This document shows, in pieces, positions 12,229 through 23,290 of a stretch of 64,000 nt of DNA (the stretch's first letter is position 1; every line of letters begins with the position of its first letter). Position numbers and translations under genes: made by a program. The DNA lies in the NCBI GenBank assembly GCA_026874595.1, contig CM049312.1, positions 31,559,456 to 31,623,455 on the forward strand, written 5' to 3'. Origin of the DNA: Sipunculus nudus. Lineage: Eukaryota; Annelida; Sipuncula; Golfingiida; Sipunculidae. A model generated the notes under the pieces. That model ran no database searches. It saw only the letters and a list, made by a program, of their open reading frames with translations, and was not told where the DNA came from.

Positions 12229-13289
12229 TAACGAAAGTTTGATAAAAATACAAGAAGTCGAATATTTCTGACATGGTTTCTAATTATTTGATAATAGATT
12301 TATGGAGTGGATGTTGTAGTATTGTGAAACTGTTGAACGGTTCAACTATGAATTATGTTGCTGTATAAAGATACATGAGAATCCTTTTGATGACAAGAGA
12401 TTTAATTTACATTTTCCTTTCATGTATGGATTTAGACCGGTAAGTAAAATTGTTGGATGACAGTTTGGATATATTGTATAATCATTAGATCCAGTTTTCA
12501 TTCTAGTTGGTTTATCCATTACTTTATTATTATGATTCTATAGTTCCTAATTTCATCTGAAAAGATTATAAAACTAGCAGTGAAAGTTTGTACGATTAAA
12601 CATTTGTGATTGAATCATAATTTCGCTCTTTTATTGTAATACTGTATGGAGTGATGGTGTGCATTTGATGAATATTTGACAAATTGTTACGAATAATTAT
12701 GAATATTTCGTTGTCTGAAACACGTGGTAAATACGACAAGTACTTTATTTCGTTGTATGGAAATTGTATTAAAAGAAAGTACATTTTAGAAAACGGGATC
12801 TGTAAGAAAATGTTCCACACACGCGTTAGGTTTTAGGCTTATAGTTTCTGTTTGCATTTAGTGTCTCATGTTCTTGTCAGGTGAGTTTTATGCATTACAA
12901 ATAGATTCCATTTATAACATACTGATGACATGATAGAGAAGTTTATGACGAGAATAATATTGTATGTGCTTAATTTATTTCATAATTTGAAATAATAAAT
13001 AAGAAAATGTCGAGTGTACATTTTTAGATCGGCTGTTGTATTTTGATAATGTTTGGCAAGTAGAACCGAGTAAATTGCGGTCTATATTGCACTGAAGGGT
13101 TCAAATAGCTGTAGAAATGAACTATGAATGTCGCCTAGTAGGAAAATTAACTTGAAGCACAACTGGAATGTATTTAACGCTTATGACGATAACTAAATTT
13201 ATATCTCGAAGGTAACTGTAAGTCGTTACAATCAAGTACTTTTCTCTAGATTGACATTGCCAGGTCTCGGTTGTTATTAGCAGTAGCGG

Positions 13290-13370
13290 TGTATGCTCCT
13301 GATGGCTGAGTGGGTATGGATGTTGTACTTCCTACGGTAACCGGTTCGCGAACAGGGGGCGTGTCATCTT
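13290..13370 (+). ncRNA. tRNA-like SINE head or tRNA pseudogene
   Basis: TGGCTGAGTGG (13303-13313) is a perfect pol III A box, and GGTTCGCGAAC (13343-13353) is a near-consensus B box 29 nt later. The acceptor and T stems do not fold into a clean cloverleaf, so a functional tRNA is unlikely; a tRNA-derived SINE is more plausible. Its 3' end could not be set. Confidence 0.4.
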
Positions 13371-13892
13371 GGCTTCGGTGGCATGTAAATGAGCTCCTGT
13401 CAAAATTATACTAAACAAGTGCATGGCGGTAGGGTCCGACATGCTTGTAGTTGCTTTCCATAGCATTTCCGACGTTGGCAATATGAGTCGCCATAATGAA
13501 TTAGTGAGGAATGAATGTTAAATGAGTTTGTCTAACATATTGTGGATGTGTAAGTAACTGTATATAAGGTTTGGTTATGAATTTATGTTCTGATTTAGTT
13601 TACTATATTGTTTCAATAGCGCGTTTAAGTTTATGCTATATTTACAACTTTATACATGAAACTGTTTATATTTATTCATAGTGCGATTAAAAAATGAAAT
13701 ACATCATCTGAGTTCGCAGGTTCATGTTTTGTTCGGACGGTAGAACTGTGTATGAAGTGTCGATTAATATTTTATTTACTATGTGGAATAACTGAACTGT
13801 TGTAATAAAGACCAATTATCTGGTTGTTTGTTGTTTTGTATACACGGTAAGTAACACTGTTTTATTAAATAAGTATATATATAGAGGCAAAG

Positions 13893-14073
13893 TACAGTGG
13901 AACACCGCCTTGCGACCATCCCACAATTGCGACCCCCCGCACAATTGCGACCACTTTTCTTGGTCCCGAATGAAAGATCCATGTAAATTAGATTTTCCCA
14001 AATACCACCTACCCCAAAGAGCGCCCACTTTGGTCAGTCGCCAAAGTATTGGTAATTACGGGGTTCCACTGTA
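13893..14073. mobile_element. pogo/Tigger-like MITE, copy 2
   Basis: Same family as 12052-12228. It opens CAGTGGAACACCGCCTTGCG and closes ACGGGGTTCCACTG, with TA on both sides. The sequence flanking its left side also matches the flank of copy 1, so the two copies probably arose by duplication of a larger unit and not by separate insertions. Confidence 0.75.
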
Positions 14074-14580
14074 TATCCTTGTATAACGAAATTTGTCCAA
14101 TGAAACCTTAGCATATGTTTATTGACGGTCAGTACCACTGCTTTTTTATAGAGGTGAAGTATATGCTTGTATAACGAAAGATCTCTAATGAATTCCTAAG
14201 GATATATTTATTGACGGTAAGTAACACTATTAAGCATGGAGGTAACGTGTATTCCTAAAAAGTAAAATTATGTCTACAGAAAACTAAGCATATAATTGAT
14301 ACATTTGTTTCTTAATTTCTTATAAATTTGCCTTTAAAGGTATGATGCTGCCTCCTATGCTGAGGTATACTTTATCAATATTGCCTTAATATTGCATTGC
14401 ATTCCAATTTGTCCTCTCGATTGTGGGAGTGACGGTTTGAAATAATTTATTTTATAATTATTTAATATAAACTGACCCTTAACAAAGCTCTTAATGAAAT
14501 ATTTAATGAGAATTATAAACGTATTGACTGTAACATAATTCCTGCGGGTCTTTATATTGGTGTAAAACAATTTTGTACAG

Positions 14581-15212
14581 TACGACATCGTTCATCCGAA
14601 CACCTGGGGGGACAAGCTCTTTGTTCGGCTATACGATCGTTCGGATGATCAGTTTTGCAGAAAACTGCATCACGAATCGCCATGAATATCGCCGAGTTCT
14701 GGCGTTTTCAGAGTCGTCCAAATTAAAGAAGGATACGTAGAATGTACGTGCGACAATATATATTATTTTCGATAGAATTTATTAAATTTATGCTTTTATA
14801 TGTATCAAAGTTAGTTTTGGTGAAAAGTGCTTCGATGCAATCCGTTTAGTATGTAAATTTGAGCGGAAGATCAAAAGTTGTTCTTTCAAGCCGCCAAGAT
14901 CAAAGGACAACTACATCATTAGTAGTGGTCTTTAGTAAGATTTCATTTGTACTATTTAAATACCCCAGCCCTTGCATTTTATATTATAGTAAGCAGAGTA
15001 AACTAGGCCCCACGGGTGTTTTTTTCCACACCTGCTGTCTATGTGAACTTACTACCTGATCTTGCTGCATTAACTTGGAATTGACGATATTATGTACCTA
15101 TCTGTAAAGAAATTTGTCAGTGGAATTTTGGATAAATTGTCATTTTTTTCTTTTATTTTAAATTCGGATAAGCGATTTTCGAATAAAAGATGTTCGGATG
15201 ACCGGCGTCGTA
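14581..15212. mobile_element. pogo/Tigger-like non-autonomous transposon
   Basis: TIRs of about 22 bp: CGACATCGTTCATCCGAACA at the left and TGTTCGGATGACCGGCGTCG at the right, each bordered by TA (14581-14582, 15211-15212). Subterminal repeats such as TTCGGATAAGCGATTTTCG (15165-15183) resemble those of Tigger/pogo elements. The 632-bp interior has no DDE transposase frame, so it would depend on a transposase supplied elsewhere. Confidence 0.75.
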
Positions 15213-15436
15213 GCAAATTTGAGAATACAAGTGTCAGTTGTGTAACATGTTATTTCCCTAATTGTCCCTATCATTTTTGTTGTTTTTTAGTGAATGTTCT
15301 AATAGAATTATTTTATTGTTTCAGGTGCTGTGTTTCATTCCGGAGAATCACTCATTTTCATTCATCCACCATCTGTCATTTCATTTGAGGATTCTGAACC
15401 TCAATAAAAACTCAGACTCATCTCATTCATATTGCA

Positions 15437-15560
15437 GAGGACGTACCTCGTAAAAAACGCAGAGCTTTTTTCATTTTTTTTTAGGTGTACCTCGTTAAAA
15501 ACACAAAGCTGTTTTCAATTTTTTGAGGTGTACCTCGTTAAAAACACAGAGCTTGTATAC
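15437..15560 (+). repeat. ~44-bp tandem hairpin repeat upstream of Helentron ORF
   Basis: Three units (15437, 15482, 15525) contain GAGGTGTACCTCGTTAAAAA followed by CACAGAGCT-like sequence. The core GAGGT-GT-ACCTC can form a hairpin. An 11-bp repeat CCTTTACATAG follows at about 15570-15630. The position 0.5 kb before the transposon start codon suggests a 5' subterminal or promoter region, but this is inference. Confidence 0.6.
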
Positions 15561-16076
15561 ATTGCCGTTCATTGGCTTTACATTTCCTTTACATAGCCTT
15601 TACATAGCCTTTACATAACCTACACAAAGCCTGTTGAATCTCTTGGAAAAAAATTGCAGTTTACTTTTCAGTTCACGTTGAAACGGTGCAGAAAATTTGG
15701 TGAATCTTGACACATTTGCTGAGAGGAAGGTTTGTACATAAAAGGTTTGTATCACACAAGGGAAATAAGTGTAGATTATTGAACTTGTATGTGAGAATAA
15801 TTTTAAGTGATGAGGGATGAGAGATATATATTTTATATAACTGAGTAAAACGTACAGCAAATAAATATAAACCCGAGCAATTTTGAGTAATAAAGGCAGT
15901 AAAGTCTTTTCATTTTTTCTTACAGTATCCCTGGATAACCTAGAATACAGTTGCTTAAAGTACCATTCGATAGCCTAGTATCGAGTTTTACTATTCGCCT
16001 GTGCATCGGATTTGTTACTGTTATCACGTAAAATTTGGGTTGCACATTTGTGCTGTTTTACTTTGGATTTGTAATA

Positions 16077-19000
16077 ATGCCGAGAACAAAACGAAAGAGT
16101 TTCAAACAGAAAAAGAAAGCAGACATGTTGAATAAAAGAGAACAGAGATTAGCAGAAACTGAAATTGAAAAACAAGAAAGACTTCGCTCCCAAAAGAAAA
16201 GACAGAGTCGATTGCGTGATTCTGAACCCCCTGAGAAAAAGCAAAAAAGACTATGCTCTCAAAGGATAAGACAGAATAAATTACTTGATTGTGAAACCTC
16301 TGAGAAAAAGCAAGCAAGAGTTTGCTCTCAAAGGATAAGACAGAAAAAATTACTTGATTGTGAAACGCCTGAGAAAAAGCAAGAAAGACTGGGCTCTCAA
16401 AGGATAAGACAGAATAAATTACTTGATTGTGAAACCTCTGAGAAAAAGCAAGAAAGACTGGGCTCTCAAAGGATAAGACAGAATAAAATACTTGATTGTG
16501 AAACCCCTGAGAAAAAACAAGAAAGAGTGAGCTCTCAAAGGATAAGACAGAAAAAATTACTTGATTGTGAAACGCCTGAGAAAAAGCAAGAAAGACTGGG
16601 CTCTCAAAGGATGAGACAGAATAAAATACTTGATTGTGAAACCCCTGAGAAAAAACAAGAAAGAGTGAGCTCTCAAAAGATAAGACAGAAAAAATTACTT
16701 GATTGTGAAACGCCTGAGAAAAAGCAAGAAAGACTGGGCTCTCAAAGGATAAGACAGAATAAAATACTTGATTGTGAAACCCCTGAGAAAAAACAAGAAA
16801 GAGTGAGCTCTCAAAGGATAAGACAGAAAAAATTACTTGATTGTGAAACCTCTGAGAAAAAGCAAGACAGACTGGGCTCTCAAAGGATAAGACAGAATAA
16901 AATACTTGATTGTGAAACCCCTGAGAAAAATCAAGAAAGACTGTACTCTCAAAGGATAAGACAAAATAAATTACGTGATTGTGAAACGCCTGAGAAAAAG
17001 GAAGAAAGAGTGTCCAAAGATCAAGAAAGGCACTTTATTCAACGTGAATTTGAAACTACTGAGAAAAAGCAAGAAAGACTGTGCTCCCAAAGGAAACGAC
17101 AGACTAAATTGCGTGAATCTGAAACAAGTGAGGAAAAGAGAGAGAGACTTGATTTAGAGTCAACACGTAAAAAAGAATTAAGAGCACTAGAAACTGAACA
17201 AGAAACTCAACAGAGATTGAGCAAAGCGGCATTTTTCAGCAGAAAGCACCGACATGAATGTCGTTACATAGTTCCTGAAAATGAAATTGTTATTTCCGAG
17301 TTCTTAGAAAAAGTACGTCATTCTGCAAATTACGTATGCTCATGTTGTCATCGCTTGATGTTCAGAACGTCAGTCGTTCATCTAAGAGAGGAGATTTATA
17401 ATAATGTGTCACAATCTCTATTGCAAAAAGTGCTGGCATTTCGTCAAAGTTCTTATAACAACGAAGAATGGATATGCAGAACATGCCATTTGACACTAAA
17501 AAGAGGAAAATTGCCTGCACAGTCGAAAGCAAATAATTTGTCTTTGGTAGATCCGCCGAAGGAACTTGGAGATCTTAATGCGCTTGAACTGAGACTTATT
17601 TGTCAGAGAATCGCTTTTATGAAAATGGTAGGTTTACCAAGAGGAAAACAACATGGAATTCATGGACCAGCAGTTAATGTTCCAGCTAAACTTGATGCGG
17701 TATGTGAGGTACTACCAAGACTCCCTTCAGAGTCGCAAGTTGTACCAATGAAATTGAAGCGAAGTTTGAAACACTCATCTTACTACATGTATGACTCTGT
17801 TAGGCCTGATGTTGTGATGAATGCTCTTAGATGGTTGAAGAAAGAAAATCCACATTATGCAAATATTCGAATTAATGAGAATTGGCTGAAAGATTTGACA
17901 AATGATGATTCTAAGCTTTGGGAGGCTGTTGCGCAGACAAAGAAAAATGCCTTTTCAACTGAAAAACATGATGAAACTGAAGAAAACCCGGATGACACTG
18001 AAAAGGAAATAAATAGTAGAAAAGGGAACGTCATTGAGAAACCGCAGCACCGTACTGAAGTTGTTTCTGTGACTGATGTCAGCGATTGTCAAAATGACCA
18101 TGAAAAATTGATCACCATGGCAAGTCAAAGTAGAATGCATGTTATTGATGTTCCAGGAGATGGAAATTGTATGTTTTATGCATTTTGGTACCATCTGGAG
18201 AGGTTGGGTATAACAGATACGAACGTGGTTCTTTTACGTAACCAAGTAGCTAATTATATGATTGAAAACAAGGAAAATTACATTGAATTTGTTGCTACTA
18301 GAATGGAAAGTGAAGACCTTGCAAATGCTGACACGGAACAGCCTACTGCTGAAGATTTGTACCTTAATGAAATGACAGATAGAGACGCGCAAAGAGAAAT
18401 CCAGTGGATAAGATACATAGATGACTTAAGAATTCAAAGTTGGGGTGATCATCTGGTGCTCCAGGCTTTAGCAGATATGTATTCAGTGAAAGTGAATGTA
18501 CACTCAACGAGTGCTCTTATGGTTCACACGATAAGTCCAAGGTTTGGAAGTAGTGAGATAAAGGAAATCCATCTCGGACTTATGGGACAGTCGCATTATG
18601 TGATATTTGAGCCATACACTGAAGCAGCTGTAGAAATGAACCAAGAAGATTTTTGTGCAGACAATTGTGAAAGTGTACAGAAATTACACACTGCAGTTGA
18701 CAAAGTCGATGGAAATATGTCATGTTCTGGAGACGACGAAGACCTAAGAGAACAAGATGAATATGCGTTTGAAGAAGCATCTAAAGTGCGAGGCTTGCCA
18801 TATGAAACAAGTATGATGAATGAAGATCCTGAATTGCTGAACAAAATAATCAGTGTTGCACCAGGTGATGGATCAAAACCAGTGCCACTTTTGAGTGATC
18901 CGAACTTTGAGGAATTATCAAATCCTGACAAGTATCCTGATGGAACAAATGCTCTAACAGCTGAACGACCTGTGCAGTTGAATGCTCGAAGATATTTCAA

Positions 19001-21680
19001 CCAAAGATTGCTTGATGTTGATGGGAGGTTCTCAAGATCTATTGAGTACATATTCAGTGCACAATATGCGACGGAATGTAAGCAAGTTACAAGTGATATT
19101 AATCACTACATTTTCAGACGAGCTAGTGGAAGACACTTTCAGGGGAAACGTCTTAATGCAGGCATGGTAAAAAACGTAGAACAAATGAAAAGTTTTGTAA
19201 AATCAGATCAAGCCTATAGAATTTTGAAAAACGTGAGGGGAACTCCTGCATATTTTCAGAGTGTATTCTATGATGTTCTCGGTATGGTTCGACAGTTGGG
19301 AATACCAACCTGGTTTTTCACAGTATCTGCTGCTGACATGCAATGGCCTGATGTGATTCAAACAATAGCGAGACAGTATGGCACGATATTGACTGATGAT
19401 GATGTGAAACAATTATCATTTTCTGAGAGATCACAATGGCTGAGAAGAAATCCAGTTACTGCTGCACGACATTTTCAGTACAGATTAGAACTCTTGTTTC
19501 GAGATGTTCTCAAATCAAAAGCGCAACCATTAGGGGAAATAGTGGACTACGTTATTCGAATAGAATTTCAGGCTCGTGGTTCTCCTCATGCACATACACT
19601 CTTATGGGTGAAAGATGCGCCGAAAACTGATTCTGATTCAGATGAAGTAGTTGCATCATTTGTTAACAAATACATTACCTGTGCTATACCTGGTGATAAA
19701 GAGGAATCGTTGCAAAGACTTGTGAAACAATTGCAAACTCACAATCACTCAAGTTATTGCAAGAAGAAAGGACCGTGTAGATTTAGCTTTCCTAGACCAC
19801 CTAGCCCAGTCACACTCATTGCAAAAGAACCAGATGATGAAATGGCAAAATTAAAAAAAGATCGTGCATCCCGTGTACTCCAAAAAGTGAAAGATGTAAT
19901 GTATGATGATGAGACGTCAAAAGACGCCAAACTGCAACATATTCTAGACAAAGCCTGTGTTTCGCTACAAGAGTACGTTGAACAGTTATTGGTATCACAA
20001 AGGGGTAAAACAATAGTGTTAAAGAGGTCACCGGCAGAAAGTCATATCAATCCTTACAACCCTGTGATACTGAAAGCTTGGCAGGCAAACATTGACATTC
20101 AGTACATCATAGATGCGTACGCATGTGTTATGTACATTGCTGCATACATGACAAAAAATGAGAAAGGCATTGGTGAACTGTTAAAACAAGTATGTAAAGA
20201 ATACAAGGACCAGGAGATCAAATCCATGCTTCGCCGTGTAGGCTCAGTTTTCCTTAATCATCGTGAAGTTAGTGCTCAGGAAGCTGTATACCGAATATTA
20301 TCCATGCCCATGAAACAATACAGCAGGGAAGTCTTGTTTGTCAATACAGATGCCAAAGATGTGCGAGCAGCTGTTCTCAAACCACAGAAAGAATTAGATG
20401 ATTTAGGAGATCAAGAGGAAAACATTTTTCAGAGCAATGTGATTGAACGTTACTCGCTGAGACCGAACTGCATCGAAAATTTGTGTCTAGCAGACTTTGC
20501 AGCTAACTATAAAGTGAGATATGGAAACTTGAATGAAGAGGAAAATGACTCTGTACCAGTTGTATTAGATATCGATAATGTACAAGAAGATATTCTAGCA
20601 GAACTGCCTGAACAGATCAAACTGAATAACAATGGCGGTATGATGTACAAACGAAGACGTCCAGCAGTAATTAGATTTCACAAGTTTAGTATTGAAAAAG
20701 GTCCAAGTGATTTCTTTCGAGCAAAACTGATGCTATATCTACCATGGCGTAACGAAGATGTTGATCTGTTGGGTGGCTTTCCTGATTTTGCGTCACATTA
20801 CTTTCATGTTCAGGACATGATAGGTGAAAATGAAGGAAAATACACAGAAAATCTAGAACTCGTGGAACAAGCAATCCAAAACAATGCACAGTTTGGACCA
20901 CCTGAACATGCATGGGGAAATGTCGCACCTGGTGCTGAACATAACAATTTGCAAGACGAAGCTGAAGGTATCGAGGTAGAAAGAGAGATTGATCAGCAAG
21001 ATCTTGACGCTAATGCAGAATTTATCGAAAATCCAAAGTCCGACCATTCTTCGGAAATTATTGCCCGCTACAAGGCAGAGGCTGACAGAGAAATTTTACC
21101 TGATGATGAATACCGTAAGATGGTACGCTCTTTAAATGAAAAACAAGCACAGATCGTATCTTTCAACAGAAAATGGTGCAAGGAAGCTGTTTTAGCTTTG
21201 AAAAAAAAGAAACTTGTGAAACCTTATCATGTGTTCATGAGTGGACCAGGTGGTGTTGGAAAATCACATGTCATCAAACTTGTACACTCTGATGTGAGAA
21301 AACTGTTCCGCATGACAAACGCAATAGGTATATCAGACATTACCGTCCTTCTAACTGCACCCACTGGAGTCGCTGCTTTCAATATTGGTGGTATGACGAT
21401 ACATTCTGCTTTAGCTCTGCAAACAAGAAAGAATGGTGGCGATCATATTTCTTTTGACAAATTGAACACACTTAGGTGCAAACTTGAAAATTTGCAGATA
21501 TTAATTATTGACGAGATCTCGATGGTTGGATCAGATATGTTGCTAGACATTCACAAGCGTCTGCAGAAAATCAAAGGCGTTTCGGCTGATTCTGTTTATT
21601 TTGGAAACGTTTCAATCTTGGCAGTTGGAGATATGTATCAACTCCCCCAGTATTACAGTCACAGATCTATCAACAAGTAA
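16077..21680 (+). pseudogene. Helentron protein part 1: repeats, OTU, Rep, helicase N-half
   Basis: This is the transposase of a rolling-circle element, which nicks, unwinds and transfers one strand. I start it at the ATG at 16077 (MPRTKRK), 14 codons inside the open frame; residue numbers here count from 16035. Order of parts: about fifteen 23-residue Lys/Arg/Gln-rich repeats (about 48-395); Cys pairs CSCC and CRTC; a DUF6570-like region; an OTU cysteine protease with GDGNC (708-712, Cys712) and His854; a Helitron-like Rep with HUH-type His1185/His1187 and Tyr1362/1367/1371; a Pif1 helicase with Walker A GPGGVGKS (1737-1744), Walker B DE (1826-1827) and GDMYQLP. The frame is lost at a five-C run (21644-21648), where one extra C would restore the helicase frame. 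This is either a true mutation or a homopolymer error. Everything upstream is open, so decay is recent at most. Confidence 0.9.
16170..17220 (+). repeat. Coding 69-bp minisatellite (23-residue protein repeats)
   Basis: About fifteen units of EKKQERLGSQRIRQNKxLDC-type sequence lie within the Helentron ORF. From about 16440 to 16860 the units alternate between an RQNKILDCETP type and an RQKKLLDCETP type, making a nearly identical 138-bp higher-order dimer. The repeat is highly charged and would form a helix or coiled coil. Nearly identical DNA in adjacent dimers shows recent unit expansion. Confidence 0.9.
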
Positions 21681-22507
21681 AAGATCCTGTCGAAAGACTA
21701 CAAGGTAATCTTTGGAAAGACAACTTCTATCTACATGAATTGGATGAGGTGATGCGTCAAAAAGACGACTGTGCTTTTGCTGAAATGCTTTGTCGCCTTA
21801 GAACTGGAAACCACACTGAAGCTGATATTTCATTATTAGAATCACGACAGATTACGGAAGATGATCCAAATTATCCACATTCCGCTTTGCACGTATTTGC
21901 ATACAATTGTGACGTAGATGAAAGGAATTTGAAGAAACTGAAAGAACTGGAACCAAATGAAGACAATCTGATACAGATTCATGCATCAGATGATAAAACA
22001 GACAGCACTGGGCAGGTAAATTTAGAAAAGATGAACACTTCACAAAAGCGATCTGAAACGGCTGGTTTACATACGATTCTTGTGTTGACAGTTGGTGCCA
22101 GAGTCATGCTTACATACAACGTCGATACAGCTGATGGCCTGGTCAATGGTGTTATAGGAACAGTACAAAAGATAGTAAAACATGTGAGTGGAACTGTTCA
22201 AGTGATATTGGTGAAGTTTGACGATCAGTCTGTTGGAAAAGGTGCATTATCTGCCAGTCAGTGGAAAAACGAATATCCCTATGGAGTGCCTATCAAGAGA
22301 CACGAAGCAAGATACGAAAAGGGAAACAGAAAGGGAGCTCAGATTGCAAGAAGACAATTTCCATTAACGTTAGCATGGGCAGTGACCATCCACAAATGCC
22401 AGGGTCTCACGGTAGACAAAATTGTTGTGAACATGAAAAAGGCTAAGCGTTTTGGAAAAGGACAAGCTTATGTTGCATTTAGCCGTGTAAAGACACTGGA
22501 AGGGTAA
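21649..22507 (+). pseudogene. Helentron protein part 2: Pif1 helicase C-half
   Basis: The helicase continues in the +1 frame directly after the C run, so no sequence appears to be missing. Recognisable late motifs are VGARVMLTYNVDTADGLVNG, the RRQFPLTLAWAVTIHKCQG motif-V region and the GQAYVAFSRVK motif VI, all normal for Pif1-like Helitron helicases. The frame ends at TAA 22505-22507, in the middle of a conserved stretch. Sequence after the stop continues in the same frame into the endonuclease, so this is a single nonsense change (TTA to TAA would explain it). Confidence 0.85.
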
Positions 22508-23290
22508 TATATAGTAGACTTTGATGCTGCTGGAATTAAGGCCAACAAAAAAATTGAAGAGGAAATGCAGGAAATGCGAAAAAATACCATACCAGCTGAT
22601 GAAATGAATCTGATGGAACGAAACGCTGAGTGGACAATCATTGGTCATTTAAATGTACGTTATTTTCTCCCAAAGCTTCCAGACCTGTTGACTGCTAGAC
22701 AAGCTCGCCTTTTCAATCGCACTGATGTGATGTGTTTCACCGAAACATATTTGACAGATGAGCACAATCTCGATATTTTTTCTGAAAAGTACCAGTATGA
22801 CATATTTAGGTATAACGTACCGTCGGAACAGAACCACAGTGGATTGCATGGTGTTATGATATGTGTTAAGCAGAAACTTAAAGCAGAGGAGATTACTGTC
22901 GAATATGAAGCATTGGAATGTAAAATCGTGCAGTACAAAGTTGAGGATACAAACGTGATTCTTGTTGTTGCATACAGGAAACCGTTATACCCTCTGGAAC
23001 ACTTTTGCCAAAGATTTCGTTCTATTATATCCTCTTTGCAATTGAATTTGCCAGTGTTTGTATTGGGCGACTTTAATGATGATTTAAATGATCAGCAAGA
23101 AAGCAAATTATTTTTATTAATGAAAGAATTAGGATTCGAACAATTTGTTTCACAGCCTACAACTGACAGAGGTACGCTTATAGACCATATATACCACAAC
23201 AATGTAGGTACGCTGGAAGTTACTGCAGAAGTCTATGATACATACTTCTCCGATCATGACCTAACATTTTGTAGTTTCAAGAATAAATGA
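22508..23290 (+). pseudogene. Helentron protein part 3: EEP (AP-like) endonuclease
   Basis: Same frame as the helicase C-half. It shows the exonuclease-endonuclease-phosphatase signature: GHLNVRYF (Asn), CFTETYL (Glu), VLGDFNDDL (Asp and Asn), LIDHIYHN and SDHDL (the catalytic Asp-His pair). It is closest in type to the endonucleases of non-LTR retrotransposons, which Helentrons are known to carry C-terminally. It would assist DNA cleavage at donor or target sites; its precise role in Helentrons is not established. The natural end is TGA at 23288-23290. All visible catalytic residues are present. Confidence 0.85.

Larger units (their letters stand above)
9400..14260 (+). repeat. Degenerate tandem array, units ~0.35-0.7 kb
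   Basis: A recurring block has the order GTAGAACTGTG-like, then 20-40 bp of TGTATATT-like sequence, then GAATAAAGTA-like, a CTTGTT..TTC stretch and ACGGTAAGTxxxACxGTT. Examples begin near 10104, 10442, 10880, 11345, 11904, 13066 and 13739. The pair at 11885-12060 and 13725-13900 is the best conserved, and both copies carry the same MITE. I infer an old, diverged local tandem duplication. It contains no coding region that I can support. Confidence 0.5.

Noticed and set aside
13290-13370. Functional tRNA gene
   Set aside because: A and B boxes are present, but the acceptor and T stems do not pair properly.
16035-21680. The 1881-codon frame as a host helicase gene
   Set aside because: The HUH/Y2 Rep, Helitron-like domain order, downstream endonuclease and repeated 3' ends mark it as a transposon.
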